A stretch of 64,000 nt of DNA from Mycolicibacterium elephantis DSM 44368 (GTDB taxonomy: Bacteria > Actinomycetota > Actinomycetes > Mycobacteriales > Mycobacteriaceae): contig NZ_ATDN01000001.1 in NCBI RefSeq assembly GCF_004014805.1, forward strand, positions 186,001 to 250,000, read 5' to 3'. The position numbers and the translations under genes were made by a program. Every line of letters starts with the position of its first letter. The stretch's first letter is position 1. Of this stretch, positions 51,142-63,516 are shown in pieces. The notes below the pieces were generated by a model. The model made no database searches, was not told where the DNA came from, and saw only the letters and a list, made by a program, of their open reading frames with translations.

Positions 51142-52231
51142 TGTTCACCGGGGCGACTCGCACCGGCGTGCCGTAGGTGGAGGCGTGCACCATCATGCCG
51201 TCTCCGATGTAGATCGCCGAGTGCGACGCGTCGGAGTAGTAGTTGACCACGTCGCCCGGCTGCATCTGGTCCACCGACACCGGTTGACCGCCTCGGGCCA
51301 GCGCCTGGCTGGAGTGCGGCAACGAGATGCCGGCCTGCTGGAACGCCCACATCACCAGCCCGGAGCAGTCGAAGGCGTTGGGTCCGGAGCCGCCCCACGA
51401 GTACGGCGAGCCGATGCGGCTCAGCGCCGCCTGGATGACGGTTCCGGAGTGCCCGCCGACCGGCGGGGCCATGTCACCGGGCGGGATAGCGCCCGGCGCG
51501 GGCGGTGCGGCCACGATCGCGGGATCGCCACCCGGCGCGGGTGCGCGCACCGGAGGCGCCGGCGGTATCGCGGCGAGCTCCTCGCGCTGGCGCGGGGTGA
51601 GGGCCTCGTACTGAGACTTGACGATCGCGATCTGGACCTGCAGTTGGCTCTGCTTGGACTGCAGATCCGCGCGCACCGCGGCGGCCTGTTCTGCCGCGGT
51701 CTTGGCCTCCGCGGCCGATTTCGCCGACGCCTGCTCGGCGAGCGCGGCCTTCTGGCCGGTCTCGCGGAAGTTCTTCATCTGAGCCGACATCTCGGCGGCC
51801 ATCACCCGCTGCACCGAGAGCTGATCGATCAGTCCCTGCGGCGAGGAAGCGGTCAGCATGGCGTCCATACCGTCGGTCCTGCCGCCCATGTACTCGGCTG
51901 CAGCGACCTTGTTGACCGCCGTTTGGAAGGTTGCCAGCCGGGCTCTGGCCGACTCGAGCATGGCGGCGTCGGCGGCGTGCTTGGCCTCGGCCGCATGCTG
52001 GGCTGCCAGCTTGTTGTCCAGGTCCAGCTGCGCCGAATGCATTGCCTCGGTTGTGCGTTCGGCCTCGCGGGAAAGTTCCTGAAGCTTCGCCAGCGCATCC
52101 TCTGCGGGGTCGGCGTGCACAACGCCGGCGAGCATGCCGAAAGCGATTGCCAGACTCGCTATCGCGCCTACGACCGGTCTACGCAATCGCGACAAGACAC
52201 GCGCGGGCACCTGGATGCGATCGAGCCTCAA
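51110..52231 (-). CDS. ripC: NlpC/P60 peptidoglycan endopeptidase RipC
   Basis: Secreted hydrolase of 373 aa that cleaves stem peptides between D-Glu and meso-DAP. It has a signal peptide (ASLAIAFGMLAGVVHADP), a long coiled-coil domain rich in Ala/Glu/Gln (residues about 45-220) that probably autoinhibits or docks to FtsEX, a Pro-rich linker and a C-terminal NlpC/P60 domain. The catalytic triad can be read as Cys in NAFDCSGLVMWAF, His in SDASHSAIYIGDG and His in MMVHASTYG. The TTG start at 52231 is supported by MRLD, which opens the M. tuberculosis protein; GTG 52210 is an alternative. Confidence 0.95.
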   Translation of the reverse strand: MRLDRIQVPARVLSRLRRPVVGAIASLAIAFGMLAGVVHADPAEDALAKLQELSREAERTTEAMHSAQLDLDNKLAAQHAAEAKHAADAAMLESARARLATFQTAVNKVAAAEYMGGRTDGMDAMLTASSPQGLIDQLSVQRVMAAEMSAQMKNFRETGQKAALAEQASAKSAAEAKTAAEQAAAVRADLQSKQSQLQVQIAIVKSQYEALTPRQREELAAIPPAPPVRAPAPGGDPAIVAAPPAPGAIPPGDMAPPVGGHSGTVIQAALSRIGSPYSWGGSGPNAFDCSGLVMWAFQQAGISLPHSSQALARGGQPVSVDQMQPGDVVNYYSDASHSAIYIGDGMMVHASTYGTPVRVAPVNNAPIYNVRRY

Positions 52232-52385
52232 GATTGTGCGTCCTCAAACTTCCGTAACGAAGCCGCTTCGAACTGCGTTTAGGTCTCAGTCAGGTTACGA
52301 AACGGCATCGGCGTTGTCCAACGAAGACGCCAAATTTAACAGTTCCGACGGTCTTGTTTTCCACGCCCGTCGTCCGCGCGTGTCC

Positions 52386-52589
52386 TCAAGCCACCCCCGA
52401 ATCACCGCGACGGTGAATCGGTACCAGCCGCAGACGCGGCGCCAGCCCCGCATCGGCAAGCACCTCCAGCGCTCGGCGCTCGTCATCGAGCAACGTCTCG
52501 GGTGCGCCGAGCAAGACGCTGACCACGCAGTCCTGACAACCTGGCCCGCGTACCGCGCAGTCGTCGCAGTCGATCCTCACCGTGCCCAT
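52386..52589 (-). CDS. Small double-CxxC protein
   Basis: A 67-aa protein: RIDCDDCAVRGPGCQDCVVS holds two CxxC pairs eight residues apart, followed by a helical C-terminal half (LLDDERRALEVLADAGLAPRL). The four cysteines suggest a zinc knuckle or iron-sulphur site. It is not a WhiB protein, because the CxxCxxxxxC spacing and GVWGG turn are missing. I recall similar short unnamed proteins in other actinobacteria. ATG 52589 is the natural start, and the longer open frame is not conserved in character. It is divergent from the nuclease gene across 188 bp. Confidence 0.72.
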   Translation of the reverse strand: MGTVRIDCDDCAVRGPGCQDCVVSVLLGAPETLLDDERRALEVLADAGLAPRLRLVPIHRRGDSGVA

Positions 52590-54511
52590 GAACACTCCTC
52601 TCGGTCGGTGTTGGGCCGACGGTATCGGCAGGCACCGACAACTTCCCCGCGCCGGGGACGCGCGAGGTGGCCGCGAGGTGGCAAAGCGCCGGGAATGCGC
52701 TGGCAACGCATGTGGCAACGGGTAGTGATGCGCGTGGCAACCCGCCGCTGTCGGTGCCCTTGCCTACCGTCAGCGCCATGGGCCAGCTCAGCTTCGCTGA
52801 TGTCGATCCGCTGGCGGAGCTGTCGTTGCGGGAAACCACCTTCGTGGTCGTCGACCTCGAAACCACCGGCGGGCGCGCCAGCGGCGACGGGTGCGACGCG
52901 ATCACCGAGATCGGGGCCGTCAAGGTCCGCGGCGGCGCGGTGCTCGGCGAGTTGGCCACCCTGGTGGATCCGGGTCGCAGCATTCCGCCGCAGATCGTGG
53001 CGCTGACCGGGATCACCACCGCGATGGTGTGCGACGCTCCCCGGATCGAGACGGTGCTGCCGGCGTTTCTCGAGTTCGCCCGCGGCGCCGTGCTGGTCGC
53101 CCACAATGCGGGCTTCGACATCGGGTTTCTGCGGGCGGCCGCCGAACGCTGCGACATCGTGTGGCCGAGGCCTCCCGTGTTGTGCACGGTGAGGCTGGCG
53201 CGCCGGGTGCTGACGCGCGAAGAGGCGCCCAGCGTGCGGCTGTCGGCGCTGGCGCGGCTGTTCGGCGCGTCGACCACCCCGACACACCGCGCCCTCGACG
53301 ATGCCCGCGCCACCGTCGACGTCCTGCACGGGCTGATCGAACGCGTCGGCAACCAGGGCGTGCAGACCTACCCCGAGTTGCGCGCCTACCGTCCCGACGT
53401 GACCCCGGCGCAGCGCCGCAACCGACACCTGGCCGCGGCGCTGCCGCACCGGCCCGGGGTGTACCTGTTCCGTGGGCCGGGCGGCGAGGTGCTCTATGTC
53501 GGCACCGCCAAGAACCTGCGTCGCCGCGTCGGCCAGTACTTCAACGGGGCGGACCCACGCACCCGGATCAAGGAGATGGCGTCGCTGGCCACCGCGGTCG
53601 ACCACGTCGAGTGCGCGCACGACCTGGAGGCCGGCGTGCGCGAACTCCGACTGCTCGCCGCGCACGCACCGCCGTACAACCGGCGGTCGAAGTTTCCGCA
53701 CCGGTGGTGGTGGGTGGTGCTCACCGACGAGCCGTTTCCCCGCTTCTCGGCGGTGCGTGTGCCCAAACACGACCGGGCGGTGGGCCCGTTTCGGACCCGC
53801 GCCGACGCCGTCGACACCGCGGCCCTGCTGGCCCGCTTCACCGGGGTGCGCACCTGCACCAAACGGCTGGGCCGCACCGCGCTGCACGGCCCGCACTGTC
53901 CTGACCGCGAGGTGTCCCCGTGTCCCGCGCCGCGGGATGTCGATGCCGCCGAGTACGCCGACGCCGTGCGGCGCGCCGCCGATCTCATCGAGGGCCGCGA
54001 CAGCAGCACGCTGGCGAAAGTGGTGGCCCACATCGGTGATCTGGCCGAACGGAACCGGTACGAAACCGCCGCGCGGCTGCGCGATCACGCCGCCACCGCC
54101 ATCGAGGTGTTGTGGCGCGGCCAACGGTTGCGCGCGCTGGCCGCCGTCCGCGAAATGGTGGCCGCGCGCCCCGACGGCTCCGGCGGATGGCAGCTGGCGG
54201 TGCTGCGCAGCGGCCAGTTGGCCGCGGCGGGCAATGCGCCGCGCGGTGTTCCGCCGATGCCGGTGATCGACGCGATCTGCGCGGGCGCGCAGACCGTCAT
54301 CGCGACGCCCGCGCCGTTGGGCGGGGCGCTGGTCGAGGAGGTGGGGCTGATCGCGCGCTGGCTGGGCTCACCCGGGGTGCGCATCGTGCGGGCCGAGCCG
54401 GGCTACTGCTCACCGCTGGGGGCGGCAGGCCAGTGGGCGGGCTGGTCGGCGACGGCCCGGTCGGCGCGGCTGGCCGCCGAGCAGACCGTGGCGGCCGAAT
54501 TCGAGGACGCC

Positions 54512-56274
<1,763 letters not shown>

Positions 56275-56338
56275 TCGGCTCAGCCGATATGTCCGTTGAT
56301 CGGCCCGGCCGACGTGGACCGATAAGAAAAGGGGTTCG

Positions 56339-57145
56339 ATGACCGACAAGTCGCGCCGTCGGCTGCGCCGGCGTCTGTCCGGAGCCGTGCTGCTGCTTCT
56401 TGGACTGGCCGTCGCGGGTGGCCTCGCCGCAACTCTGACGCCACAGCCTCAGGTGGCCGTCGCCGACGAGTCGCAGTCGGCCCTGCTGCGCACCGGCAAG
56501 CAGTTGTTCGACACGTCGTGTGTCACCTGCCACGGCGCCAACCTCCAGGGGGTGCCCGACCGCGGGCCGAGCCTTATCGGCGTCGGCGAGGCGGCGGTGT
56601 ACTTCCAGGTGTCCACCGGGCGCATGCCCGCGATGCGCGGTGAGGCCCAGGCCCCGAAGAAGCCCCCGCTGTTCGACGAGGCCCAGATCGACGCGCTCGG
56701 CGCCTACGTGCAGGCCAACGGCGGCGGGCCGCTGGTGCCTCGCGACGAGAACGGCCAGATCGCTGACGCGTCGCTGATCGGTGACAACGTCGCGCGCGGC
56801 GGCACCCTGTTCCGGCTGAACTGCGCGTCGTGCCACAACTTCACCGGCAAGGGCGGTGCGCTGTCGTCGGGCAAGTACGCCCCCGATCTGGGTAGCGCGA
56901 ACCCGGCGCAGATCTACACGGCGATGGTGACCGGTCCGCAGAACATGCCCAAGTTCTCCGACCGGCAGCTGAGCCCTGAGGAGAAGCGCGACATCGTCGC
57001 CTACGTCCGCGAATCGGCGGAAGCCCCCAGCTACGGCGGCTACGGGCTGGGCGGTTTCGGTCCGGCGCCGGAGGGCATGGCGGCATGGATTATCGGCATG
57101 GTGGCCGTCATCGCTGCGGCCCTCTGGATCGGAGCACGAGCATGA
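56339..57145 (+). CDS. qcrC: Diheme cytochrome c subunit QcrC of the bcc complex
   Basis: A 268-aa membrane-bound cytochrome cc that replaces soluble cytochrome c and passes electrons from the Rieske protein to oxidase subunit II. Basic N-terminus and signal-anchor helix ([16 protein letters not shown]) are followed by two heme c domains with [11 protein letters not shown] and [11 protein letters not shown], their methionine regions (GRMPAM, NMPKFSD), and a C-terminal membrane anchor ([19 protein letters not shown]). Its stop overlaps the qcrA start as ATGA. AAGAAAAGGGG before ATG 56339 is a good ribosome binding site. Confidence 0.97.
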   Translation: MTDKSRRRLRRRLSGAVLLLLGLAVAGGLAATLTPQPQVAVADESQSALLRTGKQLFDTSCVTCHGANLQGVPDRGPSLIGVGEAAVYFQVSTGRMPAMRGEAQAPKKPPLFDEAQIDALGAYVQANGGGPLVPRDENGQIADASLIGDNVARGGTLFRLNCASCHNFTGKGGALSSGKYAPDLGSANPAQIYTAMVTGPQNMPKFSDRQLSPEEKRDIVAYVRESAEAPSYGGYGLGGFGPAPEGMAAWIIGMVAVIAAALWIGARA

Positions 57146-58353
57146 CCGACTCAGAAGATCAGCCCAAGGGCACCGACGTCCCCGGTCACAGGGGCGAACC
57201 CGGCCAGCCCAGCGCCGCCGAACTCGCGGCGATGTCGCGCGAGGAGCTGGTCGCGCTCGGCGGCAGGCTCGACGGGGTCGAGGCGGTCTTCAAAGAGGAC
57301 CGCTGGCCGGTCAAGGGCACCAGGGCCGAAAAACGCGCCGAACGTCTGGTCGCGTATTGGCTTATGCTGGGCGGCGTTTCGGGGCTGGCGCTGCTGCTGG
57401 TGTTCCTGTTCTGGCCGTGGGAGTGGAAGCCGACCGGCTCCGAGGGCGTTTTCGTCTACAGCCTGACCACCCCGCTCTACGGGTTGACGTTCGGGCTGTC
57501 GATCCTGTCCATCGGCGTCGGCGCGGTGCTGTACCAGAAAAAGTTCATCCCGCAGGAGATCTCCATCCAGGAGCGCCACGACGGCGCCTCCCCCGAACTG
57601 CACCGCAAGACCGTGGCGGCCAACCTCACGGATGCGCTCGAGGGCTCAACCATCAAGCGGCGCAAGCTGATCGGCATGTCGCTGGGTGTCGGGCTCGGCG
57701 CGTTCGGCCTCGGAACGCTGGTGGCGTTCGCCGGTGGCTTGATCAAGAACCCGTGGAAACCGGTGGTGGACACCGCCGAAGGCAAGAAGGCGGTGCTGTG
57801 GACGTCGGGGTGGACGCCGCGCTTCAAGGGCGAGACCATCTATCTGGCCCGCGCCGTCGGAGATGACGGATTGGGACCGTTCATCAAGATGCGCCCGGAG
57901 GACATCGACGCCGGCGGCATGGAGACGGTGTTCCCGTGGCGTGAATCCGACGGCGACGGCACCACCGTCGAGTCGGCACACCGCCTCGCCGAGATCTCCA
58001 TGGGCGTGCGCAACCCGGTGATGCTGATCAGGATCAAGCCGCAGGACCTGCCCAGGGTCGTCAAGCGCAAGAACCAGGAGAGCTTCAACTTCGGCGACCT
58101 GTTCGCCTACACCAAGGTCTGTTCGCACTTGGGTTGTCCCTCTTCGCTATACGAGCAGCAGACCTACCGCATCCTGTGCCCGTGTCACCAGTCGCAGTTC
58201 GACGCGCTGCACTTTGCGAAGCCCATCTTCGGTCCGGCCGCGCGGGCGTTGGCGCAGCTGCCGATCACCATCGACTCCGAGGGGTACCTCGTCGCCAACG
58301 GTGACTTCATCGAGCCCGTCGGTCCGGCCTTTTGGGAACGGAGGACAGAATGA
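57142..58353 (+). CDS. qcrA: Rieske iron-sulphur subunit QcrA
   Basis: A 403-aa Rieske protein of the bcc complex. A long charged N-terminus precedes three membrane helices ([38 protein letters not shown] and [21 protein letters not shown]), more than the single helix of mitochondrial Rieske proteins and typical of actinobacteria. The [2Fe-2S] ligands are in [11 protein letters not shown] and [10 protein letters not shown] linker with [15 protein letters not shown] lies before the cluster domain. ATG 57142 overlaps the qcrC stop, and the stop overlaps the qcrB start as ATGA. Confidence 0.97.
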   Translation: MTDSEDQPKGTDVPGHRGEPGQPSAAELAAMSREELVALGGRLDGVEAVFKEDRWPVKGTRAEKRAERLVAYWLMLGGVSGLALLLVFLFWPWEWKPTGSEGVFVYSLTTPLYGLTFGLSILSIGVGAVLYQKKFIPQEISIQERHDGASPELHRKTVAANLTDALEGSTIKRRKLIGMSLGVGLGAFGLGTLVAFAGGLIKNPWKPVVDTAEGKKAVLWTSGWTPRFKGETIYLARAVGDDGLGPFIKMRPEDIDAGGMETVFPWRESDGDGTTVESAHRLAEISMGVRNPVMLIRIKPQDLPRVVKRKNQESFNFGDLFAYTKVCSHLGCPSSLYEQQTYRILCPCHQSQFDALHFAKPIFGPAARALAQLPITIDSEGYLVANGDFIEPVGPAFWERRTE

Positions 58354-60044
58354 GTCCGAGATTGCCGAAACCTCCGAGCATGGCCGAGTTGGCCGCCAAA
58401 CAGGGCGACGACATCGACTCGCGCTACCACCCTTCGGCGGCGGTGCGGCGGCAGCTGAACAAGGTCTTCCCCACCCACTGGTCGTTCCTGCTGGGCGAGA
58501 TCGCGCTGTACAGCTTCATCATCCTGCTGATCACCGGCGTGTACCTGACCCTGTTCTTCGACCCGTCGATGGCCGAGGTCACCTACAACGGCGTCTACCA
58601 ACCGCTGCGCGGCATCCAGATGTCGAAGGCCTACGAATCGACGCTCGACATCAGCTTCGAGGTGCGCGGCGGCTTGTTCGTGCGGCAGGTTCACCACTGG
58701 GCCGCACTGCTTTTCGCCGCGGCGATCATGGTGCACCTGGCCCGCATCTTCTTCACCGGCGCGTTCCGGCGCCCGCGTGAGGCGAACTGGGTGATCGGCG
58801 CACTGTTGCTGATCCTGGCCATGTTCGAGGGCTACTTCGGCTACTCGCTGCCCGACGACCTGCTGTCGGGCATCGGCCTGCGGGCGGCGCTATCGTCGAT
58901 CACGCTCGGCATGCCGGTCATCGGCACCTGGCTGCACTGGGCGCTGTTCGGCGGCGACTACCCTTGCGGCGGGGTGGGATACCTGTGTACCCAGGACGGT
59001 TACTGGATCCCGCGGATGTATGCCCTGCATATCCTGCTGATCCCGGGCATCATGCTGGCGCTCATCGGTTTGCACCTCGCGCTGGTGTGGTTCCAGAAGC
59101 ACACCCAGTTCCCGGGCCCCGGCCGCACCGAGACGAATGTCGTTGGCGTGCGGGTGATGCCGGTGTTCGCGGTGAAGTCGGGCGCGTTCTTCGCGATGAC
59201 CACCGGCATTCTGGGCCTGATGGGTGGGTTACTGACCATCAACCCGGTCTGGAACCTCGGGCCCTACAAGCCATCCCAGATCTCGGCGGGCAGCCAGCCG
59301 GACTTCTACATGATGTGGACGGAAGGGCTGGCGCGTATCTGGCCCGCGTGGGAGTTCTACATCGGCAACTACACGATCCCGGCGTCGGTGTGGGTGGCCG
59401 TGATCATGGGGCTGATCTTCGTGCTGCTGATCATCTATCCGTTCATCGAGAAGAAACTCACCGGCGACGACGCGCACCACAACCTGCTGCAGCGCCCGCG
59501 GGACGTTCCTGTGCGTACCGCGGTCGGCTCGGCGGCCGTCGCGTTCTACATGCTGCTGACGCTGTGCGCGATGAACGACATCATCGCGTTCAAGTTCCAC
59601 ATCTCGCTCAACGCGACGACGTGGATCGGGCGCATCGGCATGGTGGTGCTGCCTGCGATCGTCTACTACATCGCCTACCGGTGGGCCGTGGGTCTGCAGC
59701 GCAGCGACCGCGAGGTGCTCGAGCACGGCATCGAGACCGGCATCATCAAGCGGCTGCCGCACGGTGCCTACATCGAGTTGCACCAGCCGCTCGGCCCGGT
59801 CGACGAGCACGGTCATCCGATTCCGTTGGAGTACCAGGGCGCTGCGGTGCCCAAGCGGATGAACAAGCTCGGCTCGGGCGGCGAGCCCGGCAGCGGCAGC
59901 TTCCTGTTCCCGGATCCGATCTCCGAACACGAGGCCCTGGAGGCGGCCGCACACGCCGCGGAACGCAGAGCGCTCACCGCGCTGCGCGAACACCAGGAGA
60001 GTCTCGACGGTTCCTCCGGCAACGGGCAGAACGGGCACCACTGA
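58350..60044 (+). CDS. qcrB: Cytochrome b subunit QcrB of the bcc complex
   Basis: Core di-heme b subunit of 564 aa, containing the quinol oxidation site, which is the target of the anti-tuberculosis drug class that includes telacebec. Visible features are heme-ligand histidines in [13 protein letters not shown] and the later [14 protein letters not shown]...[37 protein letters not shown], and the Qo-region [20 protein letters not shown]. The C-terminal cytoplasmic extension ([20 protein letters not shown]...) is actinobacterial. ATG 58350 overlaps the qcrA stop. A long palindrome follows the gene. Confidence 0.97.
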   Translation: MSPRLPKPPSMAELAAKQGDDIDSRYHPSAAVRRQLNKVFPTHWSFLLGEIALYSFIILLITGVYLTLFFDPSMAEVTYNGVYQPLRGIQMSKAYESTLDISFEVRGGLFVRQVHHWAALLFAAAIMVHLARIFFTGAFRRPREANWVIGALLLILAMFEGYFGYSLPDDLLSGIGLRAALSSITLGMPVIGTWLHWALFGGDYPCGGVGYLCTQDGYWIPRMYALHILLIPGIMLALIGLHLALVWFQKHTQFPGPGRTETNVVGVRVMPVFAVKSGAFFAMTTGILGLMGGLLTINPVWNLGPYKPSQISAGSQPDFYMMWTEGLARIWPAWEFYIGNYTIPASVWVAVIMGLIFVLLIIYPFIEKKLTGDDAHHNLLQRPRDVPVRTAVGSAAVAFYMLLTLCAMNDIIAFKFHISLNATTWIGRIGMVVLPAIVYYIAYRWAVGLQRSDREVLEHGIETGIIKRLPHGAYIELHQPLGPVDEHGHPIPLEYQGAAVPKRMNKLGSGGEPGSGSFLFPDPISEHEALEAAAHAAERRALTALREHQESLDGSSGNGQNGHH

Positions 60045-60059
60045 CGCCCGGCCACTGAC

Positions 60060-60119
60060 TGCGCGAAACGCGAAAGTCCCCAACACATTCGGTGTGTTGG
60101 GGACTTTCGCGTCAGCGCA
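60060..60119. terminator. Perfect 20-bp-arm palindrome after qcrB
   Basis: ACGCGAAAGTCCCCAACACA (60068-60087) is followed by the 5-nt spacer TTCGG and its exact reverse complement (60093-60112). Outer TGCGC (60060-60064) and GCGCA (60115-60119) add five more pairs. The transcript could fold into a very stable hairpin with a UUCG-containing loop. It is 15 nt after the qcrB stop and faces the convergent membrane-protein gene. No T-tract follows. A transcript end or 3'-protecting stem is the most likely role. Confidence 0.65.
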
Positions 60120-60137
60120 CCTGTGGGTCAGAGGCCA

Positions 60138-60183
60138 GGCTTATGCGCTGGCTTATGCGCCGGCCTATGCGCCCTTATGCACT
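60138..60183. repeat. 12-bp tandem repeat, about 3.8 copies
   Basis: GGCTTATGCGCT, GGCTTATGCGCC and GGCCTATGCGCC follow each other without gaps (60138-60173), then the partial CTTATGCACT (60174-60183). The array lies 18 bp after the qcrB palindrome, between convergent genes. The remainder of the 254-bp gap (60184-60298) shows nothing further that I can support. Confidence 0.75.
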
Positions 60184-60298
60184 GAATTCTGCACCACGGT
60201 CGTGCCGCGGTGTGTCATCACAGCCCTGAGGTAGAAACTCGCGCACACCTCGCGCGCACCACGGGCATCGCCGCGTGGACACCCGGCGCACCGCGACG

Positions 60299-60982
60299 CT
60301 ATGCGGCCTCGGCCACCGTGTGCAGCTCACGCAGGAAGTACCACGGCGCGACGGGCATCGCGACCGTGACGAGGCCGGCCAGCACGTAGAACACCCATGC
60401 GGCCACGTTGCTGTCGACGGCCATCAGATAGGTGGCCACCCCGATCGCCACCATCGCGACGCCGATCGCACAGGCCATCACCAGCGCGTAGCGCAGCCAG
60501 AGCTGGTCGACGGCCGCCTCCATCGGGGTCGGGGTCGCCGTGCGCTGCATGCGTGGGGCGGCGTAGTCGGCGGTGGCGGCCGCGCTGAGCGACTGAAGCT
60601 TCTCGGTCGGCGCCTCCGCGCCGCGGGCGGGCGGCGCGGCCTCGCTCGGGCCGGACGGCTCGTCGGCGGGCGCGGCGGGCCGGGCGTCGGCCGACGCCTC
60701 GCGGCGGGCCCGCATCAGCAGCGGAACGGCGCCGGCGATCACCAGGGCGGACACCGCGATGATGAGGTACAGCACCCAGGGCGTGCCGGAGTCGCCGGTG
60801 GGCTCGGCGTGCCCGCGGCCCAGGTTGACCAGGGCCACCGTGGCGGCGACCCCGGTCCCCAGCGCGATGAGCCAGATGGCCGCGCACGCGCCCAGCAGGA
60901 TGCGGTCGATTTGGTCGAGCTCGGCGGGGTCCAGCCCTGCGGTCAGCCGGGATCGGCCCGCCGAATCGGTGTCATATGTCAT
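60299..60982 (-). CDS. Conserved four-helix membrane protein (Rv2197c-like)
   Basis: A 227-aa membrane protein with two N-terminal helices (ILLGACAAIWLIALGTGVAATVALV, WVLYLIIAVSALVIAGAVPLLM), a cytoplasmic Ala/Pro/Glu-rich loop, and two C-terminal helices (YALVMACAIGVAMVAIGVATYL, AAWVFYVLAGLVTVAMPVAPWYF). The loop may be disordered and phosphorylatable. Function is unknown; the position next to mmpS3 and the oxidase genes is conserved in mycobacteria. ATG 60982 shares one base with the mmpS3 stop (TGATG), so the two proteins are translationally coupled. Confidence 0.85.
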   Translation of the reverse strand: MTYDTDSAGRSRLTAGLDPAELDQIDRILLGACAAIWLIALGTGVAATVALVNLGRGHAEPTGDSGTPWVLYLIIAVSALVIAGAVPLLMRARREASADARPAAPADEPSGPSEAAPPARGAEAPTEKLQSLSAAATADYAAPRMQRTATPTPMEAAVDQLWLRYALVMACAIGVAMVAIGVATYLMAVDSNVAAWVFYVLAGLVTVAMPVAPWYFLRELHTVAEAA

Positions 60983-61836
60983 CAGCAGCTCGTCTGTGCA
61001 GCGTTGTTGGTGTTGGAGGACAGCACCGTGCCGTCGCTCGTGGTGATCGAGCAGTTGAGCCTGCTGACCAAGAAGAGGCTGGATGCCTGCACCGAGCCGA
61101 CCTCGGACTGCGAGATCGGTGTCACGGTCAGCGACCACGGGATGTAGACGTTGCGCTGGGTGCGGCTGCGGCCGGCGGCATCGATGTAGGTCACGGTGAT
61201 GATGTCGCCGGGCGCCTTGGTGCCCGTCACCGAATACGTCACCTGCCGCGGACCCGCCTGCGTGGTCGTTGGCGGGGCTGGCGGCGGCGTGGTCTCCGGC
61301 GCCGGCGGCGGCGCTTCGGGGGTGGGTTCCGGGGCCGGCGGCGGTGGCGGTGGCGGCTCCTGCGTCACCGTCACGGTCTCCGGCGGCGGTGGTGGCGGCG
61401 GCTCCGTCGTCGGCGGTGGCGGCGGCGGGGTGGTCGTGGTGATCTCGTCCTGTATCGGCGGTGGCGGCGTCTTGGTGGACGTCTCGGGGGTGGCCATGTT
61501 GCTGGTGTCGGTGCGGGTTACCAGGACCGACACGGACACGACGAGCGCGATGGCGGCGATGATGGCCGCAACACCCACCACCCAGGGCCACCGGGGCGGC
61601 GGAGGCGGTTCGACCAGGTCGGTCTGCTCGTAGCTGTCGTAGTCGTACAGCGACGCGTCAGGGGGTACGTAGGGGCCGCTGGTGAACTGCTCGGACTCTG
61701 GCGCGGAGTACGCCTGCGAGTAGAAATCCGTCTGATCGGTATCGGAAGCGCCGGGCTGGTCGGAGGCCGGTTGGCTGCCCGGCTCTTGACCTCCGAAATC
61801 CGAACCTTCGTTATCCGGGGGATTCGGCCCGCTCAT
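60982..61836 (-). CDS. mmpS3: MmpS3-like membrane protein
   Basis: A 284-aa member of the MmpS family: an acidic, Ser/Tyr-rich cytoplasmic N-terminus, one membrane helix ([24 protein letters not shown]), then a very proline-rich extracytoplasmic linker. The C-terminal MmpS beta domain reads [42 protein letters not shown]. Other MmpS proteins assist MmpL lipid exporters, but no mmpL gene is near, so this one probably has another partner. The poly-Pro tracts are interrupted by Thr-rich stretches. Gene order with the membrane protein downstream and ctaF upstream matches Rv2197c-Rv2199c. Confidence 0.9.
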   Translation of the reverse strand: MSGPNPPDNEGSDFGGQEPGSQPASDQPGASDTDQTDFYSQAYSAPESEQFTSGPYVPPDASLYDYDSYEQTDLVEPPPPPRWPWVVGVAAIIAAIALVVSVSVLVTRTDTSNMATPETSTKTPPPPIQDEITTTTPPPPPPTTEPPPPPPPETVTVTQEPPPPPPPAPEPTPEAPPPAPETTPPPAPPTTTQAGPRQVTYSVTGTKAPGDIITVTYIDAAGRSRTQRNVYIPWSLTVTPISQSEVGSVQASSLFLVSRLNCSITTSDGTVLSSNTNNAAQTSC

Positions 61837-62013
61837 GTACGCCTATCCTTCTCGACTACTCAATCGGCGCGGGGTTCTTCCTGGCCGTAAGCGGCTCGAC
61901 CGTGCCTCGGCAACATTACCCAAACGCGAAACGTCGATGAGCCCGACCGCGCGGTAAGCCGACAAAGTGGTGGCCCGATTGTGACCTTTTGGGTGCCGTC
62001 GACCCGACGTCGA

Positions 62014-62433
62014 TCAGTGCTTTTCCGGGCCGGTGTAGTACTCGAACACCAGGCCGGCCACGGACGTGATCACGAAGCAGACCCCGGCCACGATCAGCCA
62101 CGGCAGCCACAGGGCCAGCCCGACGGCGGCGACCGAGGCCGACAGCGCGATCATCACCGGCCACCAGCTGTGCGGGGCGTAGAAGCCCAACTCCCCCGCA
62201 CCGTCGCTGATCTCGGCGTCCTCGTAATCCTCGGGGCGGGTGTCCAGGCGCCGCGCCACGAACCGGAAGAAGGTGCCGGTGATCAGGGTCAGCCCGGCGG
62301 TCATCACCAGCGCCGTCGTGCCTGCCCACTCCACGCCGCCGGGGCCGAACAGATGGGTCAGGGTCCCGTAGACGATCGCGGACAGCACGAAGAACGCGGT
62401 CAGGAACTCGAACAACCTGGCTTCGAGATGCAT
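62014..62433 (-). CDS. ctaF: Cytochrome c oxidase subunit IV, actinobacterial (CtaF)
   Basis: A 139-aa membrane subunit of the aa3 oxidase with four helices ([84 protein letters not shown]). A conserved loop contains [24 protein letters not shown]. It is specific to actinobacteria and stabilises the supercomplex. ATG 62433 lies 14 nt after the ctaC stop, so the two form an operon. The 177 bp between its stop and mmpS3 show no clear terminator. Confidence 0.95.
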   Translation of the reverse strand: MHLEARLFEFLTAFFVLSAIVYGTLTHLFGPGGVEWAGTTALVMTAGLTLITGTFFRFVARRLDTRPEDYEDAEISDGAGELGFYAPHSWWPVMIALSASVAAVGLALWLPWLIVAGVCFVITSVAGLVFEYYTGPEKH

Positions 62434-62447
62434 CTCTGGCCCTACCC

Positions 62448-63485
62448 CTACTTGTTGCTGGCGTCGGCGATCGGCGGTGCCTGCTCGCCGCGGCGGACGT
62501 CGAACGGCCTCGTGGTGATCGCCGTCGGTGGCTGGTTGATCGCCCTGAGCGCCTCGGCGTTGGTCGCGCCGTCGATGCGCTGCTGCAGGTACGCCTTGAA
62601 GTCGTTGGGCTCCACCACCCGCAGTTCGAAGTTCATCATCGCGTGGTAGGTGCCGCACATCTCCGCGCAACGGCCCACGAACGCGCCGGTCTTGTTGATC
62701 TCGCTGACCTGGAACGTGTAGTCGGAGTTGTTGGCCTCCGGGTTGGGCATCACGTCGCGTTTGAACAGGAACTCGGGGATCCAGAACGCGTGGATGACGT
62801 CGGCGGAGGCGATCTGGAACTCGACGCGCTTGCCGACGGGCAACACCAGCACCGGGATCTCGTGGGAGGTACCCAGGGTCTCGACCTTGTCGAAGTTCAG
62901 GTAGGTGCGGTCCTCGGGGTTCTTACCCGCGATCGTGCCGTACTCGCCGCCGTGCGGGCCCTCCAGGCCCTCGGGACCCGACGCCACCGCGGCCTTGCGC
63001 TCCGGGTCGGCGCCGTCGTAGGTGAAGGTGCCGTCGGCGAAATCGACCTTCTGGTAGCCGAACTTCCAGTTCCACTGGAACGCCGTGACGTCGACGATGA
63101 CCTCGGGGTTGGGCTCCTCGTGCAGCATCTTCTCCTGCACCACCACGGTGAAGTAGAACAACACCGAGATGATCAGGAACGGCACGACCGTCAGCACCAG
63201 CTCCAGCGGCATGTTGTAGCCGAACTGGCGCGGCAACTCCGTGTCGGTCTTCTTCTTCCGGTGGAACGCGGCGCTCCAGAAGACCAGGCCCCACACGATC
63301 GAACCGACCACCAGAGACGCGATCACCGAACCGATCCACAGCTCCCGGTTCAGGTGCGCCTCCGGGGTGATGCCCTTAGGCCAGCCGAGGCCTAAAACGT
63401 CAGACCAGCTGCAGCCGCTGAGCAGCAGTGCCGTGCCACCCAGGACGACCGACAACGCCGCCACCCGGAACACGCGAGGTGTCAC
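62448..63485 (-). CDS. ctaC: Cytochrome c oxidase subunit II
   Basis: A 345-aa electron-entry subunit. A lipoprotein-type signal ([18 protein letters not shown]) is followed by the two subunit II helices ([23 protein letters not shown] and [23 protein letters not shown]) and the periplasmic cupredoxin domain with the CuA site: His in DVIHAFWIP and [14 protein letters not shown]. Insertions in the cupredoxin domain ([24 protein letters not shown]) are typical of mycobacteria, where they contact QcrC. GTG 63485 is preceded by GGGAGG. It is divergent from asnB. Confidence 0.96.
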   Translation of the reverse strand: MTPRVFRVAALSVVLGGTALLLSGCSWSDVLGLGWPKGITPEAHLNRELWIGSVIASLVVGSIVWGLVFWSAAFHRKKKTDTELPRQFGYNMPLELVLTVVPFLIISVLFYFTVVVQEKMLHEEPNPEVIVDVTAFQWNWKFGYQKVDFADGTFTYDGADPERKAAVASGPEGLEGPHGGEYGTIAGKNPEDRTYLNFDKVETLGTSHEIPVLVLPVGKRVEFQIASADVIHAFWIPEFLFKRDVMPNPEANNSDYTFQVSEINKTGAFVGRCAEMCGTYHAMMNFELRVVEPNDFKAYLQQRIDGATNAEALRAINQPPTAITTRPFDVRRGEQAPPIADASNK

Positions 63486-63516
63486 GCTGGAGCCTCCCTA
63501 GAAGTCGTGAGCCAGG

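Noticed and set aside
52386..52589. The small Cys-rich protein as a WhiB-like regulator.
   Set aside because: The cysteine spacing and the missing G[VI]WGG turn exclude a Wbl protein.
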